Shown piece after piece: positions 1 through 11,076 of a stretch of DNA of 64,000 nucleotides. The DNA is from Geosiphon pyriformis (Eukaryota > Glomeromycota > Glomeromycetes > Archaeosporales > Geosiphonaceae), in assembly GCA_016748015.1 (NCBI GenBank), contig JAAOMT010000664.1, forward strand, positions 1,265,047-1,329,046, in the 5' to 3' direction. How positions within the stretch are numbered: position 1 is the stretch's first letter; each line of letters begins with the position of its first letter. Made by a program: the position numbers and the translations under genes. The notes below the pieces were generated by a model. That model was not told where the DNA came from and searched no databases. It saw nothing but the letters and a program-made list of their open reading frames with translations.

Positions 1-558
1 AGCTCCAAAAATTAGCAAAACACTATTTCATCCAAAATCACATACTTTATTACCAGAATCGACAAAATCCAGATAATCCATTAAGAGTTATAACCATGGA
101 TGAAAAAGAAACTATCTTATTTAACATGCACTCAGATATTCATTCAGGCCACTTTGGAAAAACAGCAACCATCTAACGTGCAACTAGCCGTTACTATTGG
201 CCAAAAATGAGCTCAGACATAATCCAATACATAAGAAATTGTGACCCATGCCAATGAAGAGGAGGAGCAAAAACAACTATCCAACTATTAGAATCTTTCA
301 TTGGAAAAACCAACACTACATTCCATTCAAAAACAGTTTACAGAATTTTCAAAGCATTTGAAAACTGTCACAAATTATTGTTGGACCCAACCATGAACAT
401 AATAACAACCAACAGTATTGGACGACTTACCAACTCGCAATTTCAAGAATTACAACAACAAATTAATAACACAGTATTGAACCACTATAGTAACTTAGAA
501 TTTAATAAAGAAATTAACTTCGATTTTGACGGAGCTCAATCTTGAAAGGAGGGGATAA
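1..558 (+). pseudogene. Ty3/Gypsy element A: integrase zinc-finger remnant joined to post-integrase ORF
   Basis: Residual coding sequence of a truncated Ty3 element. Around 130-280 a + frame gives an HHCC-type integrase zinc-binding region (HSDIHSGHFGK, then CDPCQ), broken by TAA at about 176 and TGA at about 256. Near 285 the sequence jumps straight to a segment that aligns with the post-integrase ORF of element B (ESFIGKTN here, EKFIGKNN at about 10160). The integrase catalytic core is therefore deleted. The frame from about 285 runs to a stop at about 545, next to a polypurine tract (aaaggaggggata). The left end lies outside the window. Confidence 0.7.
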
Positions 559-1424
559 TGTTACAGTTTAAGAATTTAGAAAAAAGAATCATAAAAATAA
601 TACAAACTATTCAATCATAATATAGCACAGTAATAATCTTAGAAAGGTAATGATTAACATAGTAGCAAACACCATCTCGCGATAGTGGCAAGCACCAGTT
701 CACAATAGCAGCCAACACCAACTGGTGATAGCAGCAAACACCAGGTTGAAATATCAAAAAGAAAGTATTTTCTCGTAGAACTACAAACATGTATATATAC
801 AGTAGTTTTAATATTGGGAAATAATCAATCAAGTAATAAAAATCATAGCTTATCAAGCAATAGATCCAATTTTATCCAACAAACTCCACTTTAAATCATA
901 CTTTCAAATTAAATATTCCAAGAAACCTTTAAAATCAAAAAGAAATGAAAAAGAATATTTAAAACTGAACTATCACAACCCAAAGTATTAAGAAACTTAC
1001 TTGTATTATTTATTGAATGAAACTATCATTCATCAACTGAATCCCTTGGAAGAATAATCCTTGATCAAGATTATTCACGTTGTTACTAATTGATAAAAGC
1101 TTTATTGTGAGAATTAGAAAAGCGCTAAAGACCATTAACATTCTGTGTTTCTAGATTAGAGAAACACATCAGGCAATTGCAAGGATAGCCTCAGAGAAGA
1201 CCCCAGACAATGGGTAGATTTCAGTTCAGCCTTTGAGAAGGAGTACATAAACACACACAACAATTAAGAATTAAAGAATAACTTACATCGCAACAGTAAA
1301 AAGAAAGCCTTCAGTATAACAGTGACATTATCACACAAATAGAACTGAGGAACTCACGAAAGACTGATTGCAATTAAAGCGGGATATCAGCAATTAAATA
1401 TAACAAGAAAACCATTCCGTAACA
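559..1424 (+). repeat. 3' LTR of Ty3 element A
   Basis: The segment begins TGTTAC directly after a polypurine tract and ends CGTAACA, so the ends form the short inverted repeat expected of an LTR. It contains a tatatata stretch near 790 and short imperfect direct repeats of agcaccag/caacaccag type at about 665-745. Right of 1424 the sequence matches the interior, not the start, of the LTR of element B. This suggests that A inserted into B's 5' LTR. The right boundary is inferred from the GTAACA end and from where homology to B's other LTR begins. Confidence 0.55.
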
Positions 1425-1920
1425 ATGCAATAACATAAGATAATGTGTTATAATGCAGAATAACACAGAATAACATGTAATAACATCAGATAACATATTA
1501 TAACATAGGATAACTAGTGATAATGTAGAAAAACAAAGCAATAACAGAAACAACAAAGCAATAACTAGCAATAGTGAGACAATTGAAAGCAATCCTGTAA
1601 AACCAAAAGAATATATAAAAGCAAGTAGTTATAGAAGTGAGAAAAGACAGACAGATAGATACAAATCTCTAGACCAGAATTAAAATATCCATACCCCTTC
1701 ATCCTTTATTATCTTCCCTATTTCATCTCCTGAAATAAACCAATTATTAAAGAAATCAGAATCACGAATTCATGTTCTCAAACTTTGTGGAATTTACATG
1801 AATTAACCCTTGTCTCATACCTCCATTCTAAAACAGATGCTTTTAGCATAACCGTCTCGAATTTATTAACAATTTGGACCAATCGCTCTTGATCACGGCA
1901 ATTGACAATACTAATTTATC

Positions 1921-1977
<57 letters not shown>

Positions 1978-2374
1978 CTTTTTCTGTCTTATTTTTGTGG
2001 AGTAGCAACATAGTAAAATTGACTGTTTGAGAATAGACTTCGTGATAACCTGGTAAAAAAAGGAAGCTCCTCCTAAGTTTTGGATATTAACATTATCTTG
2101 TTAGCTTACCAGAAGGACAAAAAAACAATGCCAGACCCTAATGACTGCACTTGTTAGCTCAGAGAAGAAAGCTCACATTTACGAAAAACATTGCAATTGA
2201 TGAAAGACAAATTCTGTGCCTTATAACCAAAGAACTCAACAGGTCAAATTCACATCCAGGAATAGAGACTGATAATTAAGATTAAGCCAACAGAATTACA
2301 CAGAAGACACATCATCAATAATTAAGAGTGCCAAACGTTACCATTTCTCATACCCACCAAGTTTACCCGTAATA
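1425..2374 (+). repeat. 5' LTR of Ty3 element B (first ~65 bp missing)
   Basis: This aligns with the 3' LTR of the same element at about 10490-11562. Shared landmarks are the ataac/ataat-rich block, agacagacagatagatac, the aataaaccaattattaaag segment, the long poly(T), taacctggtaaaa and the cccaccaagtttacc end. It ends GTAATA where the 3' LTR ends GTAACA, a C-to-T difference. The start of the LTR (TGTTATCC in the other copy) is absent, consistent with insertion of element A at this point. Confidence 0.7.
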
Positions 2375-2376
2375 TT

Positions 2377-2394
2377 TGGTGCTCTCTGTGAGGT
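2377..2394 (+). other. Primer-binding site of element B
   Basis: Three bases after the LTR end comes TGGTGCTCTCTGTGAGG. It starts with TGG, complementary to a tRNA 3' CCA, at the place where Ty3 elements put the minus-strand primer site. I cannot say which tRNA it matches. Confidence 0.6.
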
Positions 2395-2436
2395 TATAAA
2401 TCCACAGAGACAGAGCACTCTCAAAAATACATAAAA

Positions 2437-4440
2437 GTGGTGACTATTGGAACAATAGGAAAGGACCACTTCTTGTACGGAAAAGCACTATTTCAATACT
2501 TTCAAAAAGACCTAGGAATACCAGCAGAAACTGCTTATGCAGAAAGTGATTTTTGTAACTATATTAATGCAAAAATTGACTGCTTATTAGGCCGTGCAAC
2601 TGATATAGGAAGACTTGAAGAACAAATCTATCAAAGCTTACTAGGGTACTCAACAGCCATAACTACCTGAACAATTACTAAAACTCTGTGCATAATTAAT
2701 ACAGACATTAAATATTATGTGGCACAATGATTCCCTCAAGTATAACAACCAGTGGAATCCAACTCTGAGGAATACGAAAATGAATCCAACAACTCCATAA
2801 CTGCCCAAGCCAAGTTCACGGTCAACAAAAAACCAAGGGTTCTCTCCCCAAAAACTCTATCATACCATTAGACACTCCAGAGTAGAATTGTATTCAACCC
2901 ACCCCCGGAAACCCAGTCAGAAACACCACGAACTCCTGGAAATCCACACCCTTGGAATCAACACAGTTAGACCAAATCACTAGGAGAATACAGATCACTG
3001 TTTGGAAATCTTACTCCAGCAGCCAGTCAAACAGAAGAAAACCCATCAACTTGGGAACAGCCATCAGCACAAAACCTAGCAGAATCAGCATCTTCCCTGA
3101 CAAAAGAAACAGCTATCTTACAACTTATTGGTTCAAGCAACAAAGGAAAGCAACCAGCATTAGTATCTGGAGAACACTCGAATACGTGGACACCAATTTT
3201 TTTAAACATAACCAGTAACACCCCACCCATTAACCAGATCATAGCTTACTGGAATATCACTAAATTGGAAAAATTCTTTGGTGAAAAAAATAACGCATAT
3301 TCTTGGATCGCGAACGCCGAGAAAGCAATTACTACTAACAGTTGAAACAACAACTGCACAATTCAGGCACTGCCATTCTTTTTGACTAGAACTGCCAATT
3401 TGTGATACCAGAGTCTTGCAGAAAAGCCTATCTCCTTTACCAAGTTTAAACTCGCATTTCTGCAATACTTCTGTGACCCCAATATGTTAATCCGATTGTA
3501 GAATCAATTCAGCATAATTAAACAAAAAGATCATGAAGCAGTAACCACTTATCTCGGACGATTCAATCAAATCTTGCATCAAATATTAGCTATTAAAAGG
3601 GACTACTACACCACAGCACAAGTTTTTAATCAATTCATTAAAGGATTGCAGAGTGGTATTCTAAGATCTGTAAGACCCCGCTATCCAAACAGTTTACAAG
3701 ACGCCATCGCTTTTGCTCACAATTTTGAGTCTGCAGAACAAGAAGCGAACCATATCCAAGCTGTTAATTTAGCCATTAATGGAACCTCTGACATCAATGC
3801 AAAAATAACCCAATTGAGTAAGAAACTAACTCAGAAAATTGAGAGATTCTTAACCAGAACTACAGGAACTTACCAACCACTCCAACGGAGAGAAAATAAC
3901 AACAACAGCAGATACCCACAGCAACAGAACTGTCAGCAACAGCAACAATCTTGGAGATCTGATCCCTGCAACTGTTACTACTGCCAGAAATCTGGACACA
4001 TTACTCATGACTGCAGAAGGAAGATCATAGACCAAAATCAAGGAAACCCATACCAGCAATCCAGATATTAGCAAAACATGATACCCCAATATTCTATACC
4101 TCAAAATCAACTGTCTCTATATGCACAACAAGTCCCATACACTCAACCACTGCCCTAGAATTATTATCAACCACCACCAATGGCACAAGCAATCCCTTAC
4201 TATCAAACTTCCCCTTACAGCCTGTCCAGATCTCGAGCTATAGACTATAATCAGGGATGGAAGAATCCCAACAACAATCAGGTGCAAACCAACAGTGGAC
4301 CGTCTCGACCAATCCCTCACAGTCCTGCCCAATCTCAACCAACACCAACTGGATACTCAAATCAAGCTTCCTATCTCAGTCTTACGGAAGACCAGAGTTT
4401 TGATAAATCTACACCTGTGGAAGGGAGGGATATAGAATAA
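2437..4440 (+). pseudogene. Gag polyprotein of element B (degenerate)
   Basis: The Gag region begins at an ATG at 2437, about 60 bp after the PBS, and is broken by several stops and frame changes. A retrotransposon Gag core is visible at about 3240-3760 (KLEKFFGEKNNAYSW, then HEAVTTYLGRFNQIL and FIKGLQSGIL), then an Asn/Gln-rich stretch and a CCHC zinc knuckle, CYYCQKSGHITHDC, at about 3970-4015. After TAG at 4069-4071 a Gln/Pro-rich tail continues in another frame to 4440. The TGA before YQSL near 3398 sits where a Trp is expected. The matching Gag of C (15.8-17.1 kb, minus strand) supports this reading. Confidence 0.75.
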
Positions 4441-4549
4441 ATCTCCCAACCTTCCAAGCAAACAAAAAGCAATATTCTACCAGCCACTATTACCAAAGAC
4501 ACCACCCTAGCCACCATATTTCCTTTTGACATCAATAATTTGAACACCC

Positions 4550-4900
4550 ATAGTCTTTTTAGTAGAGCAGCTATCAATCAGAATAAACCAATAATGGCCC
4601 TATATACTGATACCAGAGTTGGAGAAATAGACATTAAATTAATCTTGGATAGTGGATTAGCCAGTAGCATAATCACAGCTCATGGACCAACTAGGTCACC
4701 GAATAGACCATGCTGCTACCACCCAGATCATTACAGTAGATGGAAACACAAAAATCCCAATAGGAGAAATTGACAACTTCCCCTTCGAGATTAATGAAAT
4801 CCAAATCCCTACCAAAGTACTTGTCATGGAAGCTACTTAATATTAAGCTCTAGTAGGAAACAACTGGTTGTCAAAAGCCAACACTACTCTTGACTGGAAC
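4550..4900 (+). pseudogene. Aspartic protease of element B (frameshifted)
   Basis: The retropepsin active-site motif is seen as LILDSGLASSII at about 4640-4680, with the catalytic Asp intact. The frame then shifts; the following part (ITVDGNTKIPIGEIDNFPF type, then EAT*Y*ALVGNNWL) lies in another frame to about 4880. The same module is continuous at 15069-15326 on the minus strand in element C, which shows where the domain should end. It would process Gag-Pol in an intact element. Confidence 0.65.
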
Positions 4901-5800
4901 ACCTAAGAACTTCAACTTATATTCAACGGACAGCATGCCTGAGTTCCAGCTACATGCAGACATTTTAAAACCCAATGTACCAAGGAACCCCTTATTGAAT
5001 TCGAAGACACATCAATGCCACCAACCATCGAGACCTATCAGGTTTCATGGGCAGATAATTATCGAACTAAATTACCTCTACCACCAATCTAAGAAGAAAA
5101 AAGAAAAGGCAAAGCCAAAGAAGAACCCCAATCATCATCACTAAGATATGTAACCTCAGACCAAAGAAACTTATTTTACCAACCCCCAAGACTAATATGT
5201 GTTGATTGTGGAAAAAAACTATCCACTATGGGCGTATGTATCGGGGACAACAAAAAATGGCCCACTGCCACCAAATACTATTGCAGACCTTGTTTACTGG
5301 AAAGATTTGGACAACCAAAATGACAAGGCAAGTGAAACAACACACCATGCCTCACATGTGATGAAATCCTGCCAGATGAAGGACTCTGGAATGATGTGCC
5401 TGGCAGAAGAGAAACATGTGACGAGGCTTGTCAATACACCATATTAATCAACAATTGGATACGAAAGAGAACCCTTATTGAGGACGCTTGGAAATGAGCA
5501 CTCAATAGGCTGGATGGTTATCCACATGATGACCACGAAATCTGGAGAATAGTAAGTGCCAAAGCCGAAGACGCCACGCCCGAAGAAATACGAGAAATCA
5601 AGGACAACCCTTGGACACCCAAATATAATGGACCCAACTACTCCAAGGATGATTTCTTCACAGATAACCCAGACACATTTCAGAACTAATATCAGGAATT
5701 GGCCCCGACTCATGAAGAACAGGAGCAAAAGTTGGCCGATTTGAATACCAAACTGTGTGATCACTGTTTGATCCCCTGTCACTTCTAGTACTGTGACAAA
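4890..5800 (+). pseudogene. Cys-rich zinc-finger-like region between protease and dUTPase (element B)
   Basis: The frame read through stops contains a run of paired cysteines. LICVDCGKKL starts near 5192, followed by GVCIGD, YYCRPCLLERFG, TPCLTCDEILPDEG and ETCDEACQY to about 5440. Then comes an acidic linker, and at about 5754-5805 a second cluster, LCDHCLIPC, then YCDKC. Internal stops include two TGA near 5320-5340 and TAG at about 5788. The same cysteine pattern occurs in C (14.0-14.75 kb) and partly in D (about 47.0-47.25 kb), so it is a constant part of the family. I do not recognise a named domain; nucleic-acid or zinc binding is an inference from the CxxC pairs. Confidence 0.55.
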
Positions 5801-5809
5801 TGTGATCTC

Positions 5810-6500
5810 ATGTTCAATCTACCTTCAAGAATACTGTTTCCAATCACCGAACTACCTGAGCCCGAAGAAGAGGTATTGATCACCGAGGACATGTCATTTC
5901 AAAATCCAACTAAGAATACTGAAACAGAACAGTATCTCACGTATTCCGACCTATCCAAAGAACTAGAGCTAAAATGGTACAGTGACAACGAGGAAGGAAT
6001 CTGTCCCAAAAGAGCACATGACACCAATGCCAGTTTCGATCTACAATACCCCAGACAATCACCCATCATTATAGCCCCACATTCCCTCGTAAAAATAGAT
6101 CTTAAAATAGCATTAGAAATTTCTGTTAGTACAATAGTACAAGTTGCCTCTTGATCTAGTCTAGCCAAGAAAAAAATCGACATAAAGAAGAAATCATCAA
6201 TGCCGGTTACACAGGAAACATCATCATAATGCTACAGAACAATTCAGACAGACTCTACAAAATAGAATCACAAGAAAAGATTGCCCAAGCTATCTTCCTA
6301 CCCCTAGTCAAAATACCCCAATTAACCCCAATAACAATCTGAGAAAAGTTAGGTTTCACTGCCTGAGGAATCAACGGGTTTAGATCAAGTGGAAGAGGAA
6401 ACATACCAGTTAATTTCACAGAAGAAGACAGTGACCAGGTAGAATTTATTAACATTGATACCATCATCTTTATTCCCCCATACTGACAATACATCTTCAA
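5810..6500 (+). pseudogene. dUTPase-like domain of element B (broken)
   Basis: The trimeric dUTPase motif order can be followed despite stops: motif 1 around DTNASFDLQYP (about 6020-6050), motif 2 SSLAKKK (about 6157-6177), motif 3 INAGYTGNIIIMLQNNS (about 6200-6245), motif 4 EKIAQAIFLPLVK (about 6277-6313) and a weak motif 5, GFRSSGRG, near 6378-6400. A TGA replaces a codon before SSLAKK at 6152-6154, and later TGAs disrupt the C-terminal part. An intact enzyme would hydrolyse dUTP to dUMP and limit uracil incorporation during reverse transcription. The best copy is in element C at 13023-13958. Identification is by motif order, not database search. Confidence 0.65.
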
Positions 6501-6501
6501 G

Positions 6502-8220
6502 ATGAATCGAAAGATCCAAAATCAAGCTCTGTTATTCAAAGCCAGTCCTGAAATCTGTTCCCTAGCCAATGTTGCTAATCTATACCTACTGGCCAAAGCC
6601 TATAAACACTTCAAAATCCCTATCTACAACCCAACAGAAGATGTCATTGAAATTCCCAAAGGGACCCTTATCAGTTCCATATCCGCAGATATTCAGAATC
6701 CTGAAAAACTCCAGTTTATTCCAGATTTCACACAATTATTCTTATTCTGTAACATTACCTCACAAGTATGGAATTTGCCAAAAGAAAGTTACTTGTTCAC
6801 ACCAGAAGAGATCAATAAATTGAATTTAGGAAATTTAAGTACCTTGCAACAAATGCAATTCAAAGTCCTTCTGAATCAATATGCTGATGTCTTTGCCAGT
6901 GAAAATGAGTTTGGATGCACCAACATCATGAAGCATCAGATTGATACGGGAGATGCTTGACCAATTAAGCAACAAGCTTACCACGTACTCCCATCTGGTG
7001 ATAACCTAATTAAGTAAAAAGTGCAATGGATGCTTGATAATGGCCTAATCAAAGAATTATTAAGCCCTTGGTCTTTGCCAGTAGTCTTGGTCACCAAGAA
7101 AAATAGAAAAGTGCAATTCTGCATAGATTATCGAAAACTAAATAGCGTCACGCGAGGAGATAGTTATCTCACTTTTCTTATCTAGGAAATTTTAGACAAT
7201 CTAGGAAAAAAGAAATGGTTCTCGTCATTAGATTTAGCAAGTGGTTACTGGCAAGTTGAAATGGACCTCAAAGACAAAGAAAAAACAGCATTTACCACTT
7301 GAGATGGAAACTTTGAGTTTAACGTAATGCCTTTTGGACTTTGTAATGCTTCTTCCACGTTTTAAGACTTGATGGATGTAGTATACAAAAGAATCCTTTG
7401 GAAATCAGTAGTAGTTTATCTAGACAACACAAACGTGTTCTTCAAAACATTCAAAGACCATCTGCTCCACCTCCAACAAATCTTCGAATGCCTTTATAGT
7501 GCCAGATTGAAACTCAATCCCGAGAAGTGCTTCTTTGGAAAAACTGAGTTAAAATTCCTAGGACATGTAATCAGCAAGGATGGAGTTAAACTCAATCCAG
7601 ATAAAATACAAAAAGTCAAGGATTTTTCAGCCCCAATCAACCTCAGAGAATTACAAAGATTTCTAGGATTGGCAGGATATTATCGTCGATTTATCAAAGA
7701 TTTCTCGAACATTGCAAAACCACTCCATTAATTGTTGTCCAAATACATATCGTACTTGTAGAAGAAAGATTAACAGAAAGCATTCAACTATCTTAAGCAG
7801 CAATTGATCACATCCCCAATTCTGATTTACCCAGATTTCACTAAACAGTTCATTGTCGCTATGGACACCTCAAAAAATGCTCTAGAAACAGTCTTATCAC
7901 AGATAGAACCGGACAATAGAGAACACCCAGTTGTCTACACTAGTCGCAGCACTAGCCCAGCAGAAAAGAATTACAGCACAATAGATCTGGAATGTCTCGC
8001 CATTTATTGGGCCATACAGACTTGGAAACATTACCTCAGTCAACTATTTGACCTATATACTGATTACAAAGGACTTATTTGGTTACTCAACAATCCACAA
8101 CTAGAAAGAAAATATGTGAAATGGAGTATTTATCTGCAACAATTCCCATTAAAAGTCCATTACAAAGAAAGATCCAAGAACACCAATGCCTACAGTTTGT
8201 CGAAGATGCCACAAACCTAA
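6502..8220 (+). pseudogene. Reverse transcriptase-RNase H of element B
   Basis: Starts with the pre-RT linker typical of Ty3 Pol (LLNQYADVFASENEFG, then HQIDTGDA, ending in TGA at 6958). The RT fingers/palm follow: SPWSLPVVLVTKK, QFCIDYRKLNSVT, WFSSLDLASGYWQVEMD, FNVMPFGLCNAS. The catalytic YLDD box reads YLDN at about 7417-7428 (GAC to AAC), so the polymerase is dead. The thumb (KFLGHVISKDGVKLNP, RFLGLAGYYRRFIKDFS) runs to TAA at 7729-7731. RNase H covers about 7804-8220 (PVVYTSRSTSPAEKNYST, DLYTDYKGLIWLL). Stops at 7300 (TGA for Arg) and about 7363 (TAA where C has a Gln codon) fit single C-to-T changes. Confidence 0.85.
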
Positions 8221-8269
8221 TCCTAGACTCATGGACACACTTACTTATCAATGACTACATCAGTACCTA

Positions 8270-9496
8270 TTGACACTATGTTTCAAGAAGAGATTATCTC
8301 AACAGGAACAGAGTACTATACGAAAACAAGCCCGAAATTATTTTATTCAAGACAACCAACTATATCAACAAGAATGCCGAAACCACCCCAACCCACAATG
8401 ACTAATTAAAGACAGTGAAAGAGAAACTATACTATATAGCGTACACTCAGATCTGACTGCAGAACACTTTAACAAAGATGCTACCCTCGAAAGAACACTA
8501 AACTTATACTATTGGCCAACAATGTACAAAGACATTTTCGAATACGTGCTCAATTGTGACACATGCCAATAAAAAGGAGGAGCAAAATCAACAGAACCAC
8601 TTTGACCCATTCCAGTTGGAAATCCATTTGATAGAATCGGGATCAATTTGGTTGGACCTCTTTTAATTACATCCCAAAAAAATCACTATATTGCTGTAGC
8701 CATAGACTATCTTACAAAATGGTCAAAAGCCAGAGCAATCCAAGTGGCTGATGCCAAAACAGTTGCCGAATTTGTGCATCAAGACCTAATTTGCCGACAT
8801 GGATGTTCAAAAGAATTATTATCTGATCAGAGAACACACTTCATTAATAATACACTGACTAAACTAAGCCAATAATTTAGAATAAAGAGACCCTTATTGT
8901 CACCATATCACTCACAAACAAATGGACTGGTAGAATGATTTAACAGAACACTGTGCAAAGCACTAGCAAAAATAAGTCATGAAAACAGACAAGAATAGGA
9001 CTTATTTATACTTTCTGTACTCTTTGTATACCAAACATTAAAACAAAATATGACTCAGTTCACACTGTTTGAACTAGTCTATAGAAGAAAAGCTATGTTA
9101 CTAATTAAACAAGTGATACCATCATATCCAACAGAAACAATCAATGAAGAAAATTTTGAGACTACCTTACACCAAAGAATGTACCAGCTAATGGAAATGT
9201 TGGAAAACAATCGAAGAACAGCAGTTGACAATATTAGTCATGCTCAAGAACAACAAAAAGAAAGACATGATAAACACTTATCAAAACAACCAATGAAATT
9301 CAAGATTAAAGACCAAGTACTGTTACATCGTATAAAAGCTGAGAAACAGTGGAGTAAAAAGTTCGACCCAAAGTGGGACGGTCCATTCCACATACACAAA
9401 ACATTAGGAAATAGAGCTTACAAATTACAATTGAAAGACAGGATTTTAAAGAAAGTAGTGCATGGAAATTGGTTAAAAATTTATCATGTAAAATAG
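8270..9496 (+). pseudogene. Integrase of element B
   Basis: The N-terminal HHCC region is seen at about 8440-8570 (HSDLTAEHF, CDTCQ followed by TAA). The rve catalytic core follows: the first catalytic Asp is replaced by Asn (RIGINLVGPL, codon AAT at 8645-8647 after ATC), the second is present (LLSDQRTHF) and the Glu is present (QTNGLVE, then TGA at 8936-8938 where Arg is expected). The C-terminal, GPY/F-like part (KFDPKWDGPFHI, NRAYKLQ) ends with HVK and TAG at 9494-9496. As read, this integrase cannot catalyse strand transfer. Confidence 0.85.
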
Positions 9497-10406
9497 AAAT
9501 CATTGTCATCAGTATCTCAACTAGGAACACAAATTTCATTAATCAAACCAGAAGATATACCATGAGATCTGGAACCAATCATCATCATCGAAATGTAGAC
9601 AACAGGCAGCAAATTAAATTGGAGAATTCAAATATATATAGCATCCAAAAAGCAGCAAGAAATGATAGAAATTTCAACATGGACCTTTCAAATCAAATTT
9701 TAAAATTATCTAAACAATTATTTGAAACAATTCAAAAATCGACATCTCAAATAGAAATAACAATTAATAAAAAAAAGATATGATACAAAGATAAGAGCAG
9801 GAGAGGAGAAGACAAGAGTTCAATTAGAACTAAATGTTTCCTCCCCTACTCACCACTCGAAAGACAATGTTGGAAAAAAAATTGTTTTTAGGTGGAAGGT
9901 GGAAAAGAAGGAGGCAAAGAACAAAAAAAAGATTACAAAAGAAGATACTTGGTCCCCGAGCTTGAAGAAATAAAAGAAGCTTTAGCTCATTGGACTGAAC
10001 TCTCCAAAACAGAGGAGTGGACACCTGACAATGCCCAGAAATAGAAAAAAAGACTTCCTCTAGCATATTGGTTCTACAAAATTGGAGAACAGCTTAACTT
10101 GAAAACACCATATGAAGACCTCAGCCAGAAAACATTCAATAAAGAAGCAATACAACAAGTAGAAAAATTCATAGGGAAAAACAACCTGACCCTACATTAC
10201 AAAGCAGCATACCAACTATACACCGCCTTCCAACATTGTCCAAACATACTAATGAATGAATCTATAAAAACCATAATGGTTAACAACATAGGACGAATAA
10301 CCAATCAACAGTTCAAAGACCTATAAAAGGCAATACTTGAGACAACAATCGAACATTACACAAACAAGGCCACGATAACAGATACATATGGTTTCGCAGG
10401 AACTCA
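9497..10406 (+). pseudogene. Extra ORF downstream of integrase (element B), unknown function
   Basis: After the integrase there is about 0.9 kb of further coding-like sequence in pieces. A 104-residue frame (9469-9783) overlaps the integrase end in another frame. Next comes a charged stretch (RRYLVPELEEIKEALAHW near 9935-9990, TAG near 10041). Then follow 75 residues from 10099 (QVEKFIGKNNLTLHYKAAYQ), ending TAA at 10324-10326, with a tail to about 10404. Element A has a diverged copy of the last part (about 285-545), which argues that it is a real ORF. It looks helical and charged, with no obvious signal peptide or membrane segment, so it is not an envelope-type protein. Function unknown. 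Confidence 0.5.
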
Positions 10407-10410
10407 ATTT

Positions 10411-10427
10411 TAAAAAGAGAGGGATAA
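10411..10427 (+). other. Polypurine tract of element B
   Basis: taaaaagagagggataa lies directly before the TGTTAT start of the 3' LTR, in the plus-strand primer position. Element A has the equivalent aaaggaggggataa before its LTR. Confidence 0.55.
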
Positions 10428-11022
10428 TGTTATCCGAGTAGAAAAACCGATCCAAAGTTATGAAGAAATGTAACCAAAACGTGACATAACACAGAATAAT
10501 GTGCAATAATGTTGGATAATGCGTTATAATGTAGAATAACATGTTATAATACAGAATAACACAAAATAATATGTAATAATATCAGATAATGTGTTATAAC
10601 ATAGGATAACTAGCAATAACGTAGAAAAATAAAGCAATACCAGAAACAACAAAGCAATAGCTAGCGATAGTGAGACAATTGAAAGCAATTCTGTAAAACC
10701 AAAAGAATATATAAAAGCAAGTAGTTATAGAAGTGAGAAAAGACAGACAGATAGATACAAATCTCTAAACCAGAATTAAAATATCTATACCCTTTCATTC
10801 TTTATTATCTTCTCTATTTTATCTCCTGAAATAAACCAATTATTAAAGAAATCAGAATCATGAATTCATGTTCTCAAACTTCATAGAATTTATGTGAATT
10901 AACCCTTGTCTCATACCTCCATTTTAGAACAGATGCTTTTAGCATAACCGCCTCAAACCTATTAACAATTTGGACCAATCACTCTTGATCACGGCGATTG
11001 ACAATACTAATTTATCTTTTCT

Positions 11023-11076
<54 letters not shown>

